Shown here: one piece after another, positions 32,707-41,892 of the stretch | Layout of the letters: every line of letters starts with the position of its first letter | Numbering within the stretch: position 1 is the stretch's first letter | NCBI RefSeq assembly: GCF_022828475.1 | Contig: NZ_CP059557.1 | Location: 1,922,001-1,986,000, forward strand | Direction of reading: 5' to 3' | DNA: 64,000 bases | From: Saccharopolyspora gloriosae | GTDB lineage: Bacteria; Actinomycetota; Actinomycetes; Mycobacteriales; Pseudonocardiaceae | The notes under the pieces: model-generated | Told to the model about the DNA's origin: nothing | The model's input: the letters and a program-made list of their open reading frames with translations, nothing else | Databases searched by the model: none | Made by a program: the position numbers and the translations under genes

Positions 32707-34248
32707 ATGGCCAGCTCTGGATCAGTGGGCGACACCGCCGATCGTCAACAGCACCGAGTGCGGGTGGCGATCGTCGGCGCCGGATTCGGCGGCCTCGGCA
32801 CGGCTGCCACGCTCAAACGCGCCGGGCTCAACGACTTCGTCCTGCTGGAGCGCGCCTCGGAGGTCGGCGGCACCTGGGAGGTCAACACCTATCCGGGCGC
32901 GCAGTGCGACATCCCGTCGATCCTGTACTCGTTCTCCTTCGCGCCGAACCCGGAGTGGAGCCGGCTCTACCCGCTCCAGCCGGAGATCAAGGACTACCTC
33001 CGCCGCTGCGCCGAGGACTTCGACCTCGGCGGGCACCTGCGGATGGAGCACGAGGTGCTCGAAGCCGCCTGGGACGAGGACGAGCAGCACTGGAACGTGG
33101 TGACCGACAAGGGGACCTGGCAGGCGCAGGTCCTCGTCGGTGCCACCGGGCCGTTCAGCGAACCGTCCGTGCCGGACCTGCCGGGTCTGGAGAACTTCCA
33201 GGGCAAGGTCTTCCACACCGCCCAGTGGGACCACGAGCACGACCTCACCGGCGAACGAGTCGCGATCATCGGCACCGGTGCCTCCGGCGTCCAGATCATT
33301 CCCCGGGTGCAGCCGCTGGCCGGTGAGCTGACGGTCTTCCAACGCACGCCGACCTGGATCATGCCGCACCCCGATCGCCGCATGACCCGCTTCGAACGGC
33401 GGGTGTTCCAGCGATTCCCGGCGGTGCAACGGTTCGCGCGGGAATGCTTCGACCTGGTCCAGGAAGCGCTCGTCCCCGGTTTTGTGCACCGGCCCGGCCT
33501 GCTCAAGGGCATGGAGTGGCTCGGCCGCGCGCACCTGCGCCGCCAAGTCCGCGACCGCGAGCTGCGGGCCAAGCTCACGCCGAACTACTCCTTCGGCTGC
33601 AAGCGGCCCACGTTCTCCAACAAGTACTACCCGGCGCTGGCGAAACCGAACGTCGACGTGGTCACCTCCGGCATCACGGAAGTGCGGGAGAACGGGATCG
33701 TCACCGCCGACGGAACGCTGCACGAGCTCGACACGATCGTCATGGGCACCGGCTTCCGGATGACCGACAACCCCGTTTTCGACCGCGTGCGCGGAAAAGG
33801 AGGCCGCAGCCTCAACGACGTGTGGCAGGGCGACGCGCAAGCCCACCTGGGCACCACGATCAGCGGGTTCCCCAACTTCTTCTTCCTGCTCGGCCCGAAC
33901 TCCGTCGTCTACACCTCGCAGGTCGTGACGATCGAAGCGCAGGTCGCCTACATCATGAGCTGCCTGCGCCAGATCGAGCAGCGGCGGCTGGCGAGCATCG
34001 ACGTCAAACCCGAAGTGCAGCGCTCGTTCGCCGACGAGGTCGAGCACGGGCTGCGCAACTCGGTGTGGAACGTCGGGGGATGCAGCAGCTACTACCTCAA
34101 CGACGCCGGGCGCAACTTCGTGTTCTACCCCGGGTTCAACCGGGCCTTCCGCTCCCGAACGCGCGAGGCCGAACTGGCCGACTACCACACCATCGGCGTT
34201 GCGGAGCAGCGCAGCGCGACATCCTCGACGAGTCAAAGGACGTCATGA
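32707..34248 (+). CDS. Baeyer-Villiger-type flavin monooxygenase (MymA-like)
   Basis: This 513-residue FAD/NADPH enzyme inserts oxygen next to carbonyls or oxidises heteroatoms. The FAD motif is VAIVGAGFGGLG (residues 20-31), the Baeyer-Villiger fingerprint is FQGKVFHTAQWD, and the NADPH motif is VAIIGTGASGVQ. ATG-rich context (GGAGGCAGGCG) precedes the start. It leads a run of seven same-strand genes whose content (SDR, acyl-CoA synthetase, hydrolase) recalls the mycobacterial mymA operon. The stop overlaps the start of the next gene. Confidence 0.92.
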   Translation: MASSGSVGDTADRQQHRVRVAIVGAGFGGLGTAATLKRAGLNDFVLLERASEVGGTWEVNTYPGAQCDIPSILYSFSFAPNPEWSRLYPLQPEIKDYLRRCAEDFDLGGHLRMEHEVLEAAWDEDEQHWNVVTDKGTWQAQVLVGATGPFSEPSVPDLPGLENFQGKVFHTAQWDHEHDLTGERVAIIGTGASGVQIIPRVQPLAGELTVFQRTPTWIMPHPDRRMTRFERRVFQRFPAVQRFARECFDLVQEALVPGFVHRPGLLKGMEWLGRAHLRRQVRDRELRAKLTPNYSFGCKRPTFSNKYYPALAKPNVDVVTSGITEVRENGIVTADGTLHELDTIVMGTGFRMTDNPVFDRVRGKGGRSLNDVWQGDAQAHLGTTISGFPNFFFLLGPNSVVYTSQVVTIEAQVAYIMSCLRQIEQRRLASIDVKPEVQRSFADEVEHGLRNSVWNVGGCSSYYLNDAGRNFVFYPGFNRAFRSRTREAELADYHTIGVAEQRSATSSTSQRTS

Positions 34249-35174
34249 TGTTCCGATTTCCCCGAATCGGCAGGAATCCGGTCGTCGACCCGCGCGGCGC
34301 CCGCCGCTACACCGAAGAGGCCCACGTGATCGCGCCGCGCGACGTCGAGTTCTCCTGGGACGGGGTGCCGATGCACTACATCCCCGGTGAGCCGCTCGCC
34401 ACGCACACCATCAACTTCATGCACCTGGTGCTGCCGGAAGGCGAGCGCGCGATGTCGAACGCGCTCGCCGAGGCGCTGCCGCTGATCAAGGATCCGCGGC
34501 TGCACGAGGAGGTCGTGGGCTTCGTCGGCCAAGAAGCCACGCACGCCTCATCGCACGAAGGCGCCCGCGAACACCTGTCCTCGATCGGGCTGAACACCGA
34601 GCCGATGACGCGGAAGCTGGAGTGGATGGTCGATCACGTCTTGGGCGACCGGGGGCTCAAGGGCCGCGCCAAGCACGCCTGGCTGTGCGAACGGCTGGGG
34701 ATGTTCGCGGCGCTGGAGCACTACACCGCGGTGATCGGCGAGTGGCTGCTGAACGCGAAGGTGCTGGAGGAGAAGGGGATGCACCCGACGATGCTGGACC
34801 TGGTGCGCTGGCACGGCGCCGAAGAGGTCGAGCACCGCAACGTCGCCTTCGACGCGTTCATGTACGTCGACGGCAGCTACGCCCGGCGGGTGCGCACGGC
34901 GTTATTGGCGAGCTTCACGCTGCTGGTGCTGCTGCTGTCCTCGCTGAACTACCTGTTCAAGGCGGACCCGTCGAAGAACAAGGGCAGGTTCTGGTTCCTG
35001 CAGCTGATCAACGCGATGCGGCGGGGGGTCGTGCCGAACATCGCGCTGTTCGTCACCGAGATCCCGAAGTACCTGAACCCCCGGTTCCACCCGTCCCAGC
35101 TCGGAAGCATGGATACAGCGGTGCGCTACCTCGCGCAGTCCCCGGCCGCCAATGCCGGTGGCACGGCCTCCTGA
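34245..35174 (+). CDS. PF10118-type metal-binding protein, possible diiron enzyme
   Basis: This 309-residue protein belongs to the family named metal-dependent hydrolase (COG3687). The sequence shows two ExxH motifs: Glu97-x2-His100 (VGQEATHASSHE) and Glu194-x2-His197 (WHGAEEVEHRNVAFD), with Glu158-His159 and Glu166 between them. That spacing resembles ferritin-like diiron sites more than a hydrolase. A hydrophobic stretch (LLASFTLLVLLLSS, about 219-233) may touch the membrane. It overlaps the monooxygenase stop by four bases and is followed ten bases later by a 2Fe-2S reductase, a natural electron donor. The enzyme role is inference. Confidence 0.85.
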   Translation: MMFRFPRIGRNPVVDPRGARRYTEEAHVIAPRDVEFSWDGVPMHYIPGEPLATHTINFMHLVLPEGERAMSNALAEALPLIKDPRLHEEVVGFVGQEATHASSHEGAREHLSSIGLNTEPMTRKLEWMVDHVLGDRGLKGRAKHAWLCERLGMFAALEHYTAVIGEWLLNAKVLEEKGMHPTMLDLVRWHGAEEVEHRNVAFDAFMYVDGSYARRVRTALLASFTLLVLLLSSLNYLFKADPSKNKGRFWFLQLINAMRRGVVPNIALFVTEIPKYLNPRFHPSQLGSMDTAVRYLAQSPAANAGGTAS

Positions 35175-35183
35175 GGGAAGACC

Positions 35184-36272
35184 ATGACCATGATCAAGCA
35201 GGCGGACCGTTCCGGTCCCGAGTTCCGGCCAGGGCCGGTGCTGCGCGCGATCGGCGGGTTCAGCGCCGCGTACCGGCGGGTGTTCGCGGACAGCGGCGCG
35301 GCACCGCTGCTGTCGCGGCCGAATCCGGTGCGCCGCAGCGGATTCGACCTCGAACTCGTCGTCAACGAGGTGCGCCGGGAGGCGGCCGATGTCGTGAGCG
35401 TGACCCTGTCCGAGCCGGCGGGCGGCCGCCTGCCGAGCTGGGTTCCGGGTGCGCACGTCGACGTCTTCTTGCCCTCCGGCAAGCAGCGGCAGTACTCGTT
35501 GTGCGGTGACCCGGCGGACCGGTACCGGTATCGGATCGCGGTGCGCAGGCTCGCCGACGGGCTCGGCGGGTCGCGCGAGATCCACGACGAGCTCGCCACC
35601 GGCGACCGCATCACGATTCGCGGTCCGCGAAACGCTTTCCGGCTGATCGAAGCGGAGTCCTACCTGTTCGTCGCCGGCGGCATCGGGATCACGCCGATCC
35701 TGCCGATGGTGCGGGAATGCCATCGGCGCGGTGTTCCGTGGAAAATCGTCTACTTAGGACGATCGCGGGGCGCGCTGCCGTTCCTGGCCGAGCTGGCCCG
35801 CTACGACAGCGGCGTCGTCGAGGTCCGTCCGGACGACGAGTGCGGGTTGCCGGACATCGCGGCCATCCTGCCGGAAGCCGCACCCGGCGCGGCCGTCTAC
35901 GTGTGCGGCCCGGCTCCGCTGATGACCACCGCACACGGCCTGATGCGCGAGATCAACCCGACCGGTTCGCTGCACACCGAGCGCTTCTCCGCGCTGCCGG
36001 TGCGCGGCGGAACACCGTTCGAGGTGCACCTGGAACGGACCGGGACCACCGTCTCGGTCCCGTCCGGCGAGTCCGCCCTGGCCGCGATCCGCCGGGAGCT
36101 GCCGGGCGTCGCCTACTCGTGCCAGCAGGGATTCTGCGGTACCTGCAAAGTCCGCGTGCTCGACGGGGAAGTGGAACACCGGGACAGGCTGCTGCTCGAC
36201 GGCGAACGCGCGGAATCGATGCTGATCTGCGTGTCCCGCTCGGCGGGCGAGCGGCTCACCATCGACCTGTGA
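35184..36272 (+). CDS. Ferredoxin reductase-like 2Fe-2S flavoprotein
   Basis: This 362-residue class IA-type reductase has an FAD or FMN barrel (RQYSLCGDPADRYRYRIAVR), an NAD domain (YLFVAGGIGITPILPMVREC, AAVYVCGPAPLM) and a C-terminal plant-type 2Fe-2S domain with Cys-x4-Cys-x2-Cys (YSCQQGFCGTCKVRV) and the last Cys in MLICVS. It moves electrons from NAD(P)H to a partner oxygenase. The partner is probably the upstream putative diiron protein. The first 55 residues are an extension not needed for the reductase fold. Confidence 0.92.
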   Translation: MTMIKQADRSGPEFRPGPVLRAIGGFSAAYRRVFADSGAAPLLSRPNPVRRSGFDLELVVNEVRREAADVVSVTLSEPAGGRLPSWVPGAHVDVFLPSGKQRQYSLCGDPADRYRYRIAVRRLADGLGGSREIHDELATGDRITIRGPRNAFRLIEAESYLFVAGGIGITPILPMVRECHRRGVPWKIVYLGRSRGALPFLAELARYDSGVVEVRPDDECGLPDIAAILPEAAPGAAVYVCGPAPLMTTAHGLMREINPTGSLHTERFSALPVRGGTPFEVHLERTGTTVSVPSGESALAAIRRELPGVAYSCQQGFCGTCKVRVLDGEVEHRDRLLLDGERAESMLICVSRSAGERLTIDL

Positions 36273-36287
36273 TCAGTCCAATGTGGA

Positions 36288-36809
36288 ATGGTGCTCATGA
36301 CCCGCTGGTATCCGCTCGCCGAGTCGGACGACGACTTCCTGCGTTCGACAGGGATCCGCTTCGCGCACACCGTCGAAGTGCCGGTCCCGCCGGATCGCGT
36401 GTGGGAGGCGTTCAGCGCGGACGACGCGCTGGTTTCGTTCACCCGCGCGATCACCGGCGCGGACTGGACCTCGCCGCGACCGTTCGGGATCGGCACCACC
36501 CGGACCGTCACGGTCGGGCAAGGTGCTGCCGCGCTGCGGGAGCGGTTCTACCGCTGGGACGAGGGCAGCCGGATGACGTTCAGCGTCGAAGCCGCCAACC
36601 GGCCGGGGTTCCGGAGGTTCGCCGAAGACGTCGCGCTGGAACCGATCGACGGCGGGACGCGGTTCACCTGGACGTTCGCGGTGGAACCGGCGCCCTGGCT
36701 CGCTCCGGTGCTGAAGATGTCCCGCCCGTTGCTGCGAAAGGTGACGCGCGGCTGGGCCGACGGAGCCGCTCGCCGGGCGATCTCCGGTGCTGCCGGAGGC
36801 GCACGATGA
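36288..36809 (+). CDS. SRPBCC (START-like) family protein
   Basis: This protein has 173 residues from ATG 36288, or 170 from ATG 36297. It has the SRPBCC start IRFAHTVEVPVPPDRVWEAF and closing helix PVLKMSRPLLRKVTRGWADG. The fold binds hydrophobic ligands and may act as a cyclase, carrier or lipid-binding helper. It is the fourth gene of the operon, 15 bases after the reductase. Neither start has a strong ribosome site. Confidence 0.82.
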   Translation: MVLMTRWYPLAESDDDFLRSTGIRFAHTVEVPVPPDRVWEAFSADDALVSFTRAITGADWTSPRPFGIGTTRTVTVGQGAAALRERFYRWDEGSRMTFSVEAANRPGFRRFAEDVALEPIDGGTRFTWTFAVEPAPWLAPVLKMSRPLLRKVTRGWADGAARRAISGAAGGAR

Positions 36810-36925
36810 CGGCGACGCAGGAGGAGTTCGACGTGCTCAGCCAGGCCACCCGCGAAGTGGACGGTGCTGGTCTCGTGCGCGGCTCACGCCGGTGCTCCTG
36901 GAGTGCGGTGGCGAGCACGCGCTGA
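36806..36925 (+). other. Short open frame, possible broken gene
   Basis: MTATQEEFDVLSQATREVDG starts with an ATGA overlap with the SRPBCC stop and ends after 39 residues. In the adjacent frame the DNA continues as LTPVLLECGGEHALIVDSDA, up to about 37035, which reads like protein. A frameshifted gene of about 75 codons is possible; I do not recognise it. Confidence 0.3.
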
Positions 36926-37043
36926 TCGTCGATTCGGACGCCGGACCCGCTTCGCCGCTGGTCACGGCGTTGCGGCGCGGCGCGCGGGTGGGCCGGCTGA
37001 TCCGCACGATCGTCCGGCTCCTGCGCGGAAGGCGCTGCGGAGA

Positions 37044-37094
37044 CATCGTTCGATCGTCGTCAGCGGCGAAGCCCCTGAAGTTCCGCTACCCGGC
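37044..37094 (-). repeat. Short module of the dispersed repeat, before the SDR gene
   Basis: On the minus strand this reads CGGGTAGCGGAACTTCAGGG, then GCTTCGCCGCTGACGACGATCG. It matches the module at 38097-38157 in reverse order, so the SDR gene is bracketed by inverted copies. Confidence 0.65.
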
Positions 37095-37132
37095 CCGCTG
37101 CGCAGGCCATTCTGAAAGGACTCCTCAGGCGA

Positions 37133-38086
37133 ATGTCCACAACGAGATCGCGCGTCCTGGCGACGCTCCGGGACTTGGGTGTTCCGCTGCCCGGCGGGGT
37201 TCGCTACGACGTCGCGGGCAAGGTCGTCGTGATCACCGGCGGTGCCGACGGGATCGGGTTCGCCCTCGCCCGCATCCTGCACGCCAAGGGAGCCGTGGTC
37301 GCGTTGATCGACGTCAACGCCTCGGCGCTCGACGCGGCCGAGTCCGCGCTGGGCGGGAAGCGGGTCGTGACGGCCACCGCCGATGTGCGCGACCGCGCCG
37401 CGATGGAGGCCGCCGTGCGGGGGATCGCCGCGGACGCGGGCGGCATCGACGTGGTCGTGGCCAACGCCGGGGTGACGCCACCGCCCGCGACGCTGCGCCA
37501 GATCGACCCGGCGGACTTCGACCGGGTCATCGACATCAACCTGACCGGCGTGTTCAACACCGTGCGCCCGGCCATCAACGAGGTGATCGCCCGCAACGGG
37601 CACATCGTGGTGGTGTCCTCGGCGGCGGCGTTCTCGCCCGCGCTCGGCGGCGCCGCGTACGTGGTGAGCAAGGCGGCGTCGGAGCAGCTGGGCCGCATCC
37701 TGCGCCTGGAACTCGCCGGGCATGGCGCCACCGCCGGAGTCGCGTACTTCGGCATCGTGGACACCGGCCTCGCGAAGTCCACTTTGGACGAAGACGATCT
37801 GGGTGCGGAGCTGAACTCGCGGCTGCCGCGGCCGTTGCGCCACCGCATCACCGCCATGCGCGCGGCGCGCTCGGTCGCTCTCGCGATCTCCCGCCGCGCG
37901 GGCAGCACCACGGTTCCCCGTGCTTGGCAGCCGTGGGGCCTGCTGCGCGGACTGCTCAACGTGCTCATCGACGGGGTTCTCGTCGCCGACGAGCGCAGCC
38001 ACCGGTTCATCCGCGATCTTGAAGCCAGAACCGACCGCAGGGCAGCGGAGTCCACGAGCTCGGACTCGCCGGGCATTTCGGACTGA
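37133..38086 (+). CDS. Short-chain dehydrogenase/reductase
   Basis: This 317-residue SDR has the cofactor motif VVITGGADGIGFALA, the NAG motif (VVANAGV), the catalytic Ser region VVSSAAAFSPA and the active site YVVSK (GGAAYVVSKAASEQLG). A C-terminal extension of about 60 residues (RAWQPWGLLRGLLNVLIDGV) is like that of membrane-associated SDRs in mycobacterial mymA/sadH operons. It likely oxidises a lipid alcohol or reduces a ketone within this operon. AAAGGA lies 15 bases before the ATG, which is rather far. Confidence 0.92.
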   Translation: MSTTRSRVLATLRDLGVPLPGGVRYDVAGKVVVITGGADGIGFALARILHAKGAVVALIDVNASALDAAESALGGKRVVTATADVRDRAAMEAAVRGIAADAGGIDVVVANAGVTPPPATLRQIDPADFDRVIDINLTGVFNTVRPAINEVIARNGHIVVVSSAAAFSPALGGAAYVVSKAASEQLGRILRLELAGHGATAGVAYFGIVDTGLAKSTLDEDDLGAELNSRLPRPLRHRITAMRAARSVALAISRRAGSTTVPRAWQPWGLLRGLLNVLIDGVLVADERSHRFIRDLEARTDRRAAESTSSDSPGISD

Positions 38087-38096
38087 GCCGCGCAGC

Positions 38097-38157
38097 GGGT
38101 CGGGCAGCGGAAACTCAGCTGCTTCGCCGCTGACAGGACAACGATCGAAAGATCGAT
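38097..38157 (+). repeat. Short module of the dispersed repeat, after the SDR gene
   Basis: GGGCAGCGGAAACTCAGCTG, then CTTCGCCGCTGACAGGACAACGATCGAAAG, shares CAGCGG/CCGCTGA pairing and the GACAAGACA-like tail with the larger elements. It is inverted relative to 37044-37094. Confidence 0.65.
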
Positions 38158-38185
38158 ACCGCAAGGGCTCTTCGAGGAGGTTGGC

Positions 38186-39997
38186 ATGACCGGCGAACCC
38201 GACACGTTGTGCGCGGCGTTCCAGCGCACCGCGGCCGTCGCTCCGGACGCCGTCGCGTTGCGCACCGTCGGCGACACCCAGACCGTGACCTGGCGCGACT
38301 ACGCCGACCAGGTCCGCGAGGTCGCGGCCGGCTTCGCCGGGCTCGGGGTGCGGCGCGGCGACACGGTGGCGCTGATGATGGCAAACCGGATCGAGTTCTA
38401 CCCGGTGGACGTCGGCGCCCTGCACGCGGGAGCCACCTCGTTCTCGATCTACAACACGCTCGCCCCGAGCGCGATCCGGCACGTGCTCGGCAACGCCGGT
38501 GCCGACGTGGTGGTCTGCGAAGCGCAGTACGTCGAGCGGATCCAGGACTCGGAGGTGCCGCTGTCGGCGATCGTGGTGGTCGACGCGGAACCGGGGGAGC
38601 AACCCGCGGGCACGATCACGTTGGCGGACCTGAAGAATCGGGCCGCACCGGACTTCGACTTCGACGCGACCTGGCGGGCCGTGCGGGCCGGCGACGTGGC
38701 CACGCTCATCTACACCTCCGGCACCACCGGAAACCCGAAGGGCGTCGAGTCCACCCACGAGGCGCTGATGTTCGAAACCCGCGCGGTGGCGCAGGTTCAG
38801 CCCGTCGAATTCGGTGACCGGATCACGTCGTTCCTGCCGTCCGCGCACATCGCGGACCGGCTGACCGCGCTGTACCTGCACCTGGTGCACGGCACCCAGA
38901 TCACCGTGGTCGCCGACGCCCGGCGGATCGCCGCCGCGATCCCGGACTGCCTGCCGACGATCTGGGGCGCCGTGTCCCGCGTGTGGGAGAAGCTGAAGGC
39001 CGCCGTCGAGCTGGCCGTGGACCACGAACCGGACGAGCAGCGCCGCCGCACCCTGCAGTGGGCGCTGGAGGTCGGTCGCCGCCGGTTCGACACGTTGCGC
39101 TCCGGTGCGCCGGTCCCGCCGGAACTCGCCGCTGAACACGAGAAGGCCGAGGAAGTGCTCGCGTTGCTGCGCGCCCGGCTCGGCTTCGCCGAGTTGAAGT
39201 GGGCCATGTCCGGCGCCGCCCCGATCTCCCCGGAGACGCTGGCGTTCTTCGGCGCGCTCGGGCTGAAGATCTCCGAGGCGTGGGGCATGTCGGAGGTGAC
39301 CTGCATCGCCAGCATGGCGCCCGCCGATCCGCTCAAGGTCGGCACCGTCGGCACGGTCGTGCCCGGCATGGAGATGAAGGTGGCCGCCGACGGCGAGCTG
39401 CTGCTGCGCGGGCCGCTGGTGATGAAGCGCTACCGAGGCGAACCGGCGAAGACCGCGGACGCGATCAGCCCGGACGGCTGGCTGTACACCGGTGACGTGG
39501 TGACGGTCGACGAGGACGGCTACATCACCGTCATCGACCGGAAGAAGGAGCTGATCATCAGCGCCACCGGCAAGAACATGTCCCCGGCGAACATCGAGAA
39601 CGCCCTCGCGGCCGGTTCCCCGCTCATCGGTGCCGTCGCGGCGATCGGCGACGGCCGCCCGTACAACACCGCGCTGATCGTGCTCGACCCGGACGCGACG
39701 ACGAACGTGGTCGGGACGCTGGGCGCGGAACCGTCGCGGCATCCGGACGTGGTCTCGCTGGTGTCGGCCGCGGTCGCGGCGGGCAACGCGAACCTGGCCC
39801 GCGTCGAGCAGGTCAAGCGGTTCCGCATCGTCACCGAGTTCTGGGAGCCGGGCGGCGACGAGCTCACCCTCACCATGAAGTTGCGCCGCAAGCCGATCGC
39901 GGAGAAGTACGCCGCCGGCATCGAAGCGCTCTACGCCGACCCGATGCCGGACGACGTGCACGAGCCCGCGGGACTCGCCGAGGCGGTGCGGAACTGA
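38186..39997 (+). CDS. AMP-dependent acyl-CoA synthetase (FadD-type)
   Basis: This 603-residue enzyme activates a carboxylic acid to an acyl-CoA through an acyl-adenylate. The phosphate loop is LIYTSGTTGNPKG, the A5 region is ISEAWGMSEVT, the A7/A8 region is DGWLYTGDVVTVDEDGYITV followed by IDRKKELIISATGKNMSP. Length and the long insertion before the A5 motif match long-chain fatty acid CoA ligases (FadD15-like). GAGGAGG lies upstream. In this operon it may activate the acid released after Baeyer-Villiger cleavage and ester hydrolysis. Confidence 0.94.
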   Translation: MTGEPDTLCAAFQRTAAVAPDAVALRTVGDTQTVTWRDYADQVREVAAGFAGLGVRRGDTVALMMANRIEFYPVDVGALHAGATSFSIYNTLAPSAIRHVLGNAGADVVVCEAQYVERIQDSEVPLSAIVVVDAEPGEQPAGTITLADLKNRAAPDFDFDATWRAVRAGDVATLIYTSGTTGNPKGVESTHEALMFETRAVAQVQPVEFGDRITSFLPSAHIADRLTALYLHLVHGTQITVVADARRIAAAIPDCLPTIWGAVSRVWEKLKAAVELAVDHEPDEQRRRTLQWALEVGRRRFDTLRSGAPVPPELAAEHEKAEEVLALLRARLGFAELKWAMSGAAPISPETLAFFGALGLKISEAWGMSEVTCIASMAPADPLKVGTVGTVVPGMEMKVAADGELLLRGPLVMKRYRGEPAKTADAISPDGWLYTGDVVTVDEDGYITVIDRKKELIISATGKNMSPANIENALAAGSPLIGAVAAIGDGRPYNTALIVLDPDATTNVVGTLGAEPSRHPDVVSLVSAAVAAGNANLARVEQVKRFRIVTEFWEPGGDELTLTMKLRRKPIAEKYAAGIEALYADPMPDDVHEPAGLAEAVRN

Positions 39998-40089
39998 ACC
40001 GGGTCTCGGCGCGTTCCCGCCTGCTCGCCGCCACGCTGCGGCGGACGCTCCGCCCCCTGATCGAACGGACTCCGGTCACCGCCGACTCC

Positions 40090-40926
40090 TTGCGGCGCGC
40101 TCGGCGGCTCACCGGAAGGCTGGGGCCGGTGCTCGGCCGGAACCCGTCCGGGACGACGGTGCGGCGGGTCCAGCTGCCCGAATGCCACGCGGATCTCGTC
40201 CGCACCACCCGCGTCACGGGGTCGCGGCGGGTGATCCTCTACTTGCACGGCGGGGGTTTCGTGCTGGGCTCGTCCCGGCTCTGGCGTGCGCACGTGGCGT
40301 GGTTGTCGGCGTTGGCCGGAGCGCCGGTGCTGGCGGTGAACTACCGGATCGTTCCCGAGCACCGCGTGCACGACGGCGTCGAGGACTGCCTCAGCGCCTA
40401 CCGGTGGCTTCTGGAGCAGGGGCACGCCGGTGCCGACGTCGCGCTGGCCGGTGATTCCGCGGGGGCGAACCTGGCGTTCGCGGTCGCCCTGCGCGCACGG
40501 GAACGCGGCTGGCCGCGCCCGGCCGCGATCGCCGCGACGTCCCCGTGGCTCGACCTCGCCGCGACCGGACCGTCCTACGAGACGAACCGGCTGCTAGACC
40601 CGTTCCTGCCCGCGAAGGCCGCCGCCGACGTGGCGCGGATGTGCGCGCTCGGCGCGGAACTCAACGCCCCGGAGCTCTCACCCTGCTACGCGGACCTGCG
40701 CGAGCTGCCGCCGGTGCTGATCCAGGTCGGCTCGATCGACCTGCTCCGCAGCGACGGCGAACTCATGGCGCAACGCCTGGAGCAGGCGGGTGTGCCCTGC
40801 GAGCTGCGCGTATGGCACGGCCAGATGCACGCCTTCACCCTGCTCGCGGGAGTTCTGCCCGACGCGAAGGCGGCGCTGCGCGAGCTCGCGGATTTCGCCG
40901 CGAGCCACACCGGCGCCCGAGGATGA
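40090..40926 (+). CDS. Alpha/beta hydrolase (LipR/Est-type carboxylesterase)
   Basis: This hormone-sensitive-lipase-like esterase has the oxyanion motif LYLHGGGFVLGSSR, the nucleophile motif ALAGDSAGANLAF (GDSAG), the acidic residue in VGSIDLLRSDGE, and the catalytic His in WHGQMHAFTLL. The listed start is TTG 40090. Family-like sequence continues upstream (LRRTLRPLIERTP), to about 39994 where only a CTG is available, so the true start is unclear and may overlap the synthetase stop. It could hydrolyse the ester made by the Baeyer-Villiger enzyme. Confidence 0.85.
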   Translation: MRRARRLTGRLGPVLGRNPSGTTVRRVQLPECHADLVRTTRVTGSRRVILYLHGGGFVLGSSRLWRAHVAWLSALAGAPVLAVNYRIVPEHRVHDGVEDCLSAYRWLLEQGHAGADVALAGDSAGANLAFAVALRARERGWPRPAAIAATSPWLDLAATGPSYETNRLLDPFLPAKAAADVARMCALGAELNAPELSPCYADLRELPPVLIQVGSIDLLRSDGELMAQRLEQAGVPCELRVWHGQMHAFTLLAGVLPDAKAALRELADFAASHTGARG

Positions 40927-41117
40927 GCATCCGACGACGGTCCGGGCGCCGAGACGGTCGAGCGGTGCGGCACGTCTTTCCGCCGTCCGCAAGCGTTCGA
41001 GTCCTGATCGGACGTCGTTCTCCGAACGAGAACGGCCTCGACGACGTCGTCGCGCGCGAAGCCGCAGGAACCGCGGTGACGGGGATGGCGGTGGAGGCGG
41101 CGCAACGGCCGGCCCGG

Positions 41118-41750
41118 TCAATCGGCGTCTTGGGCGGCGAGGACGTTGGGGAACGTGGTGGTCAGGACGTGCAGGATGACGTCGGTGAGCATCACGTGCA
41201 GGTCGCTGCGGGAGAGCGTGCCCCGCACCAGCCATTCGCGGGAGGCTGCGCGGATCATGCTGCCGTAGGAGCGGATGATCGCGCGCAGCGTCTCGCGCCC
41301 CTCGGTGACCTCGGTCATCATCGCCGCCTCCAGCACACGATCGGCGGCGATCTCGTCACCTTCCGCGAGGATCTCCTCGACCTCCGGGTCGCGCCCGATG
41401 GCTTCGGGGCCGATCGCGGTCAGCCACATCTCCCGGTTGCGCTCCACCACGTCCAGCCAGCGGTCCACGCTGATGGCGAGGCGCTGCTCGACGGTGGTCT
41501 TGGGCAGGTGCTCGGTCACCGGCGCCGGGATGACCATCATCTGCCGCACCACTTCCAGGTACAGGCCGCGCTTGCCGCCGAAGTAGTGGTTGATGAGTCC
41601 CCGGGCGACTCCCGCCTCGTTGGCGAGGTCGGTGGTGGACACCGAGGAGTAGGTGCCGGTGCCGAACAGCCGCCGCGCCGCGGCCAGGATCTCCGCTTTC
41701 CGCTCGTCGGGATCGAGGCGCCGGCGCGGCGCCGAGGACTGCACGCTCAT
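41118..41750 (-). CDS. TetR family transcriptional regulator
   Basis: This 210-residue protein starts MSVQSSAPRRRLDPDERKAE; an ATG three codons earlier is also possible. The HTH is VSTTDLANEAGVARGLINHY followed by FGGKRGLYLEVV. This FGGK form is frequent in TetR regulators of lipid and steroid genes. It is convergent with the hydrolase gene and is followed on its upstream side by the enoyl-CoA hydratase gene. Confidence 0.88.
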   Translation of the reverse strand: MSVQSSAPRRRLDPDERKAEILAAARRLFGTGTYSSVSTTDLANEAGVARGLINHYFGGKRGLYLEVVRQMMVIPAPVTEHLPKTTVEQRLAISVDRWLDVVERNREMWLTAIGPEAIGRDPEVEEILAEGDEIAADRVLEAAMMTEVTEGRETLRAIIRSYGSMIRAASREWLVRGTLSRSDLHVMLTDVILHVLTTTFPNVLAAQDAD

Positions 41751-41892
41751 GCACGCCACCTTAACCGCTGGTCAACTACGGCACCGAATCGTCGAACGGG
41801 AACGGCCATGTGGATTGCTGCACAAGCGTTTCCGCTGTTGACAGGCGGATAGTTGGTGGTCATGTGGCCTCTCGGGATGGCCTGCGTGGGCG

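Noticed and set aside
36962-39961. Open frame of 999 codons on the minus strand over the SDR and acyl-CoA synthetase genes
   Set aside because: Antisense shadow of high-GC coding DNA. The plus-strand proteins have full catalytic motifs, while this frame is rich in Arg, His and Asp with no recognisable fold.
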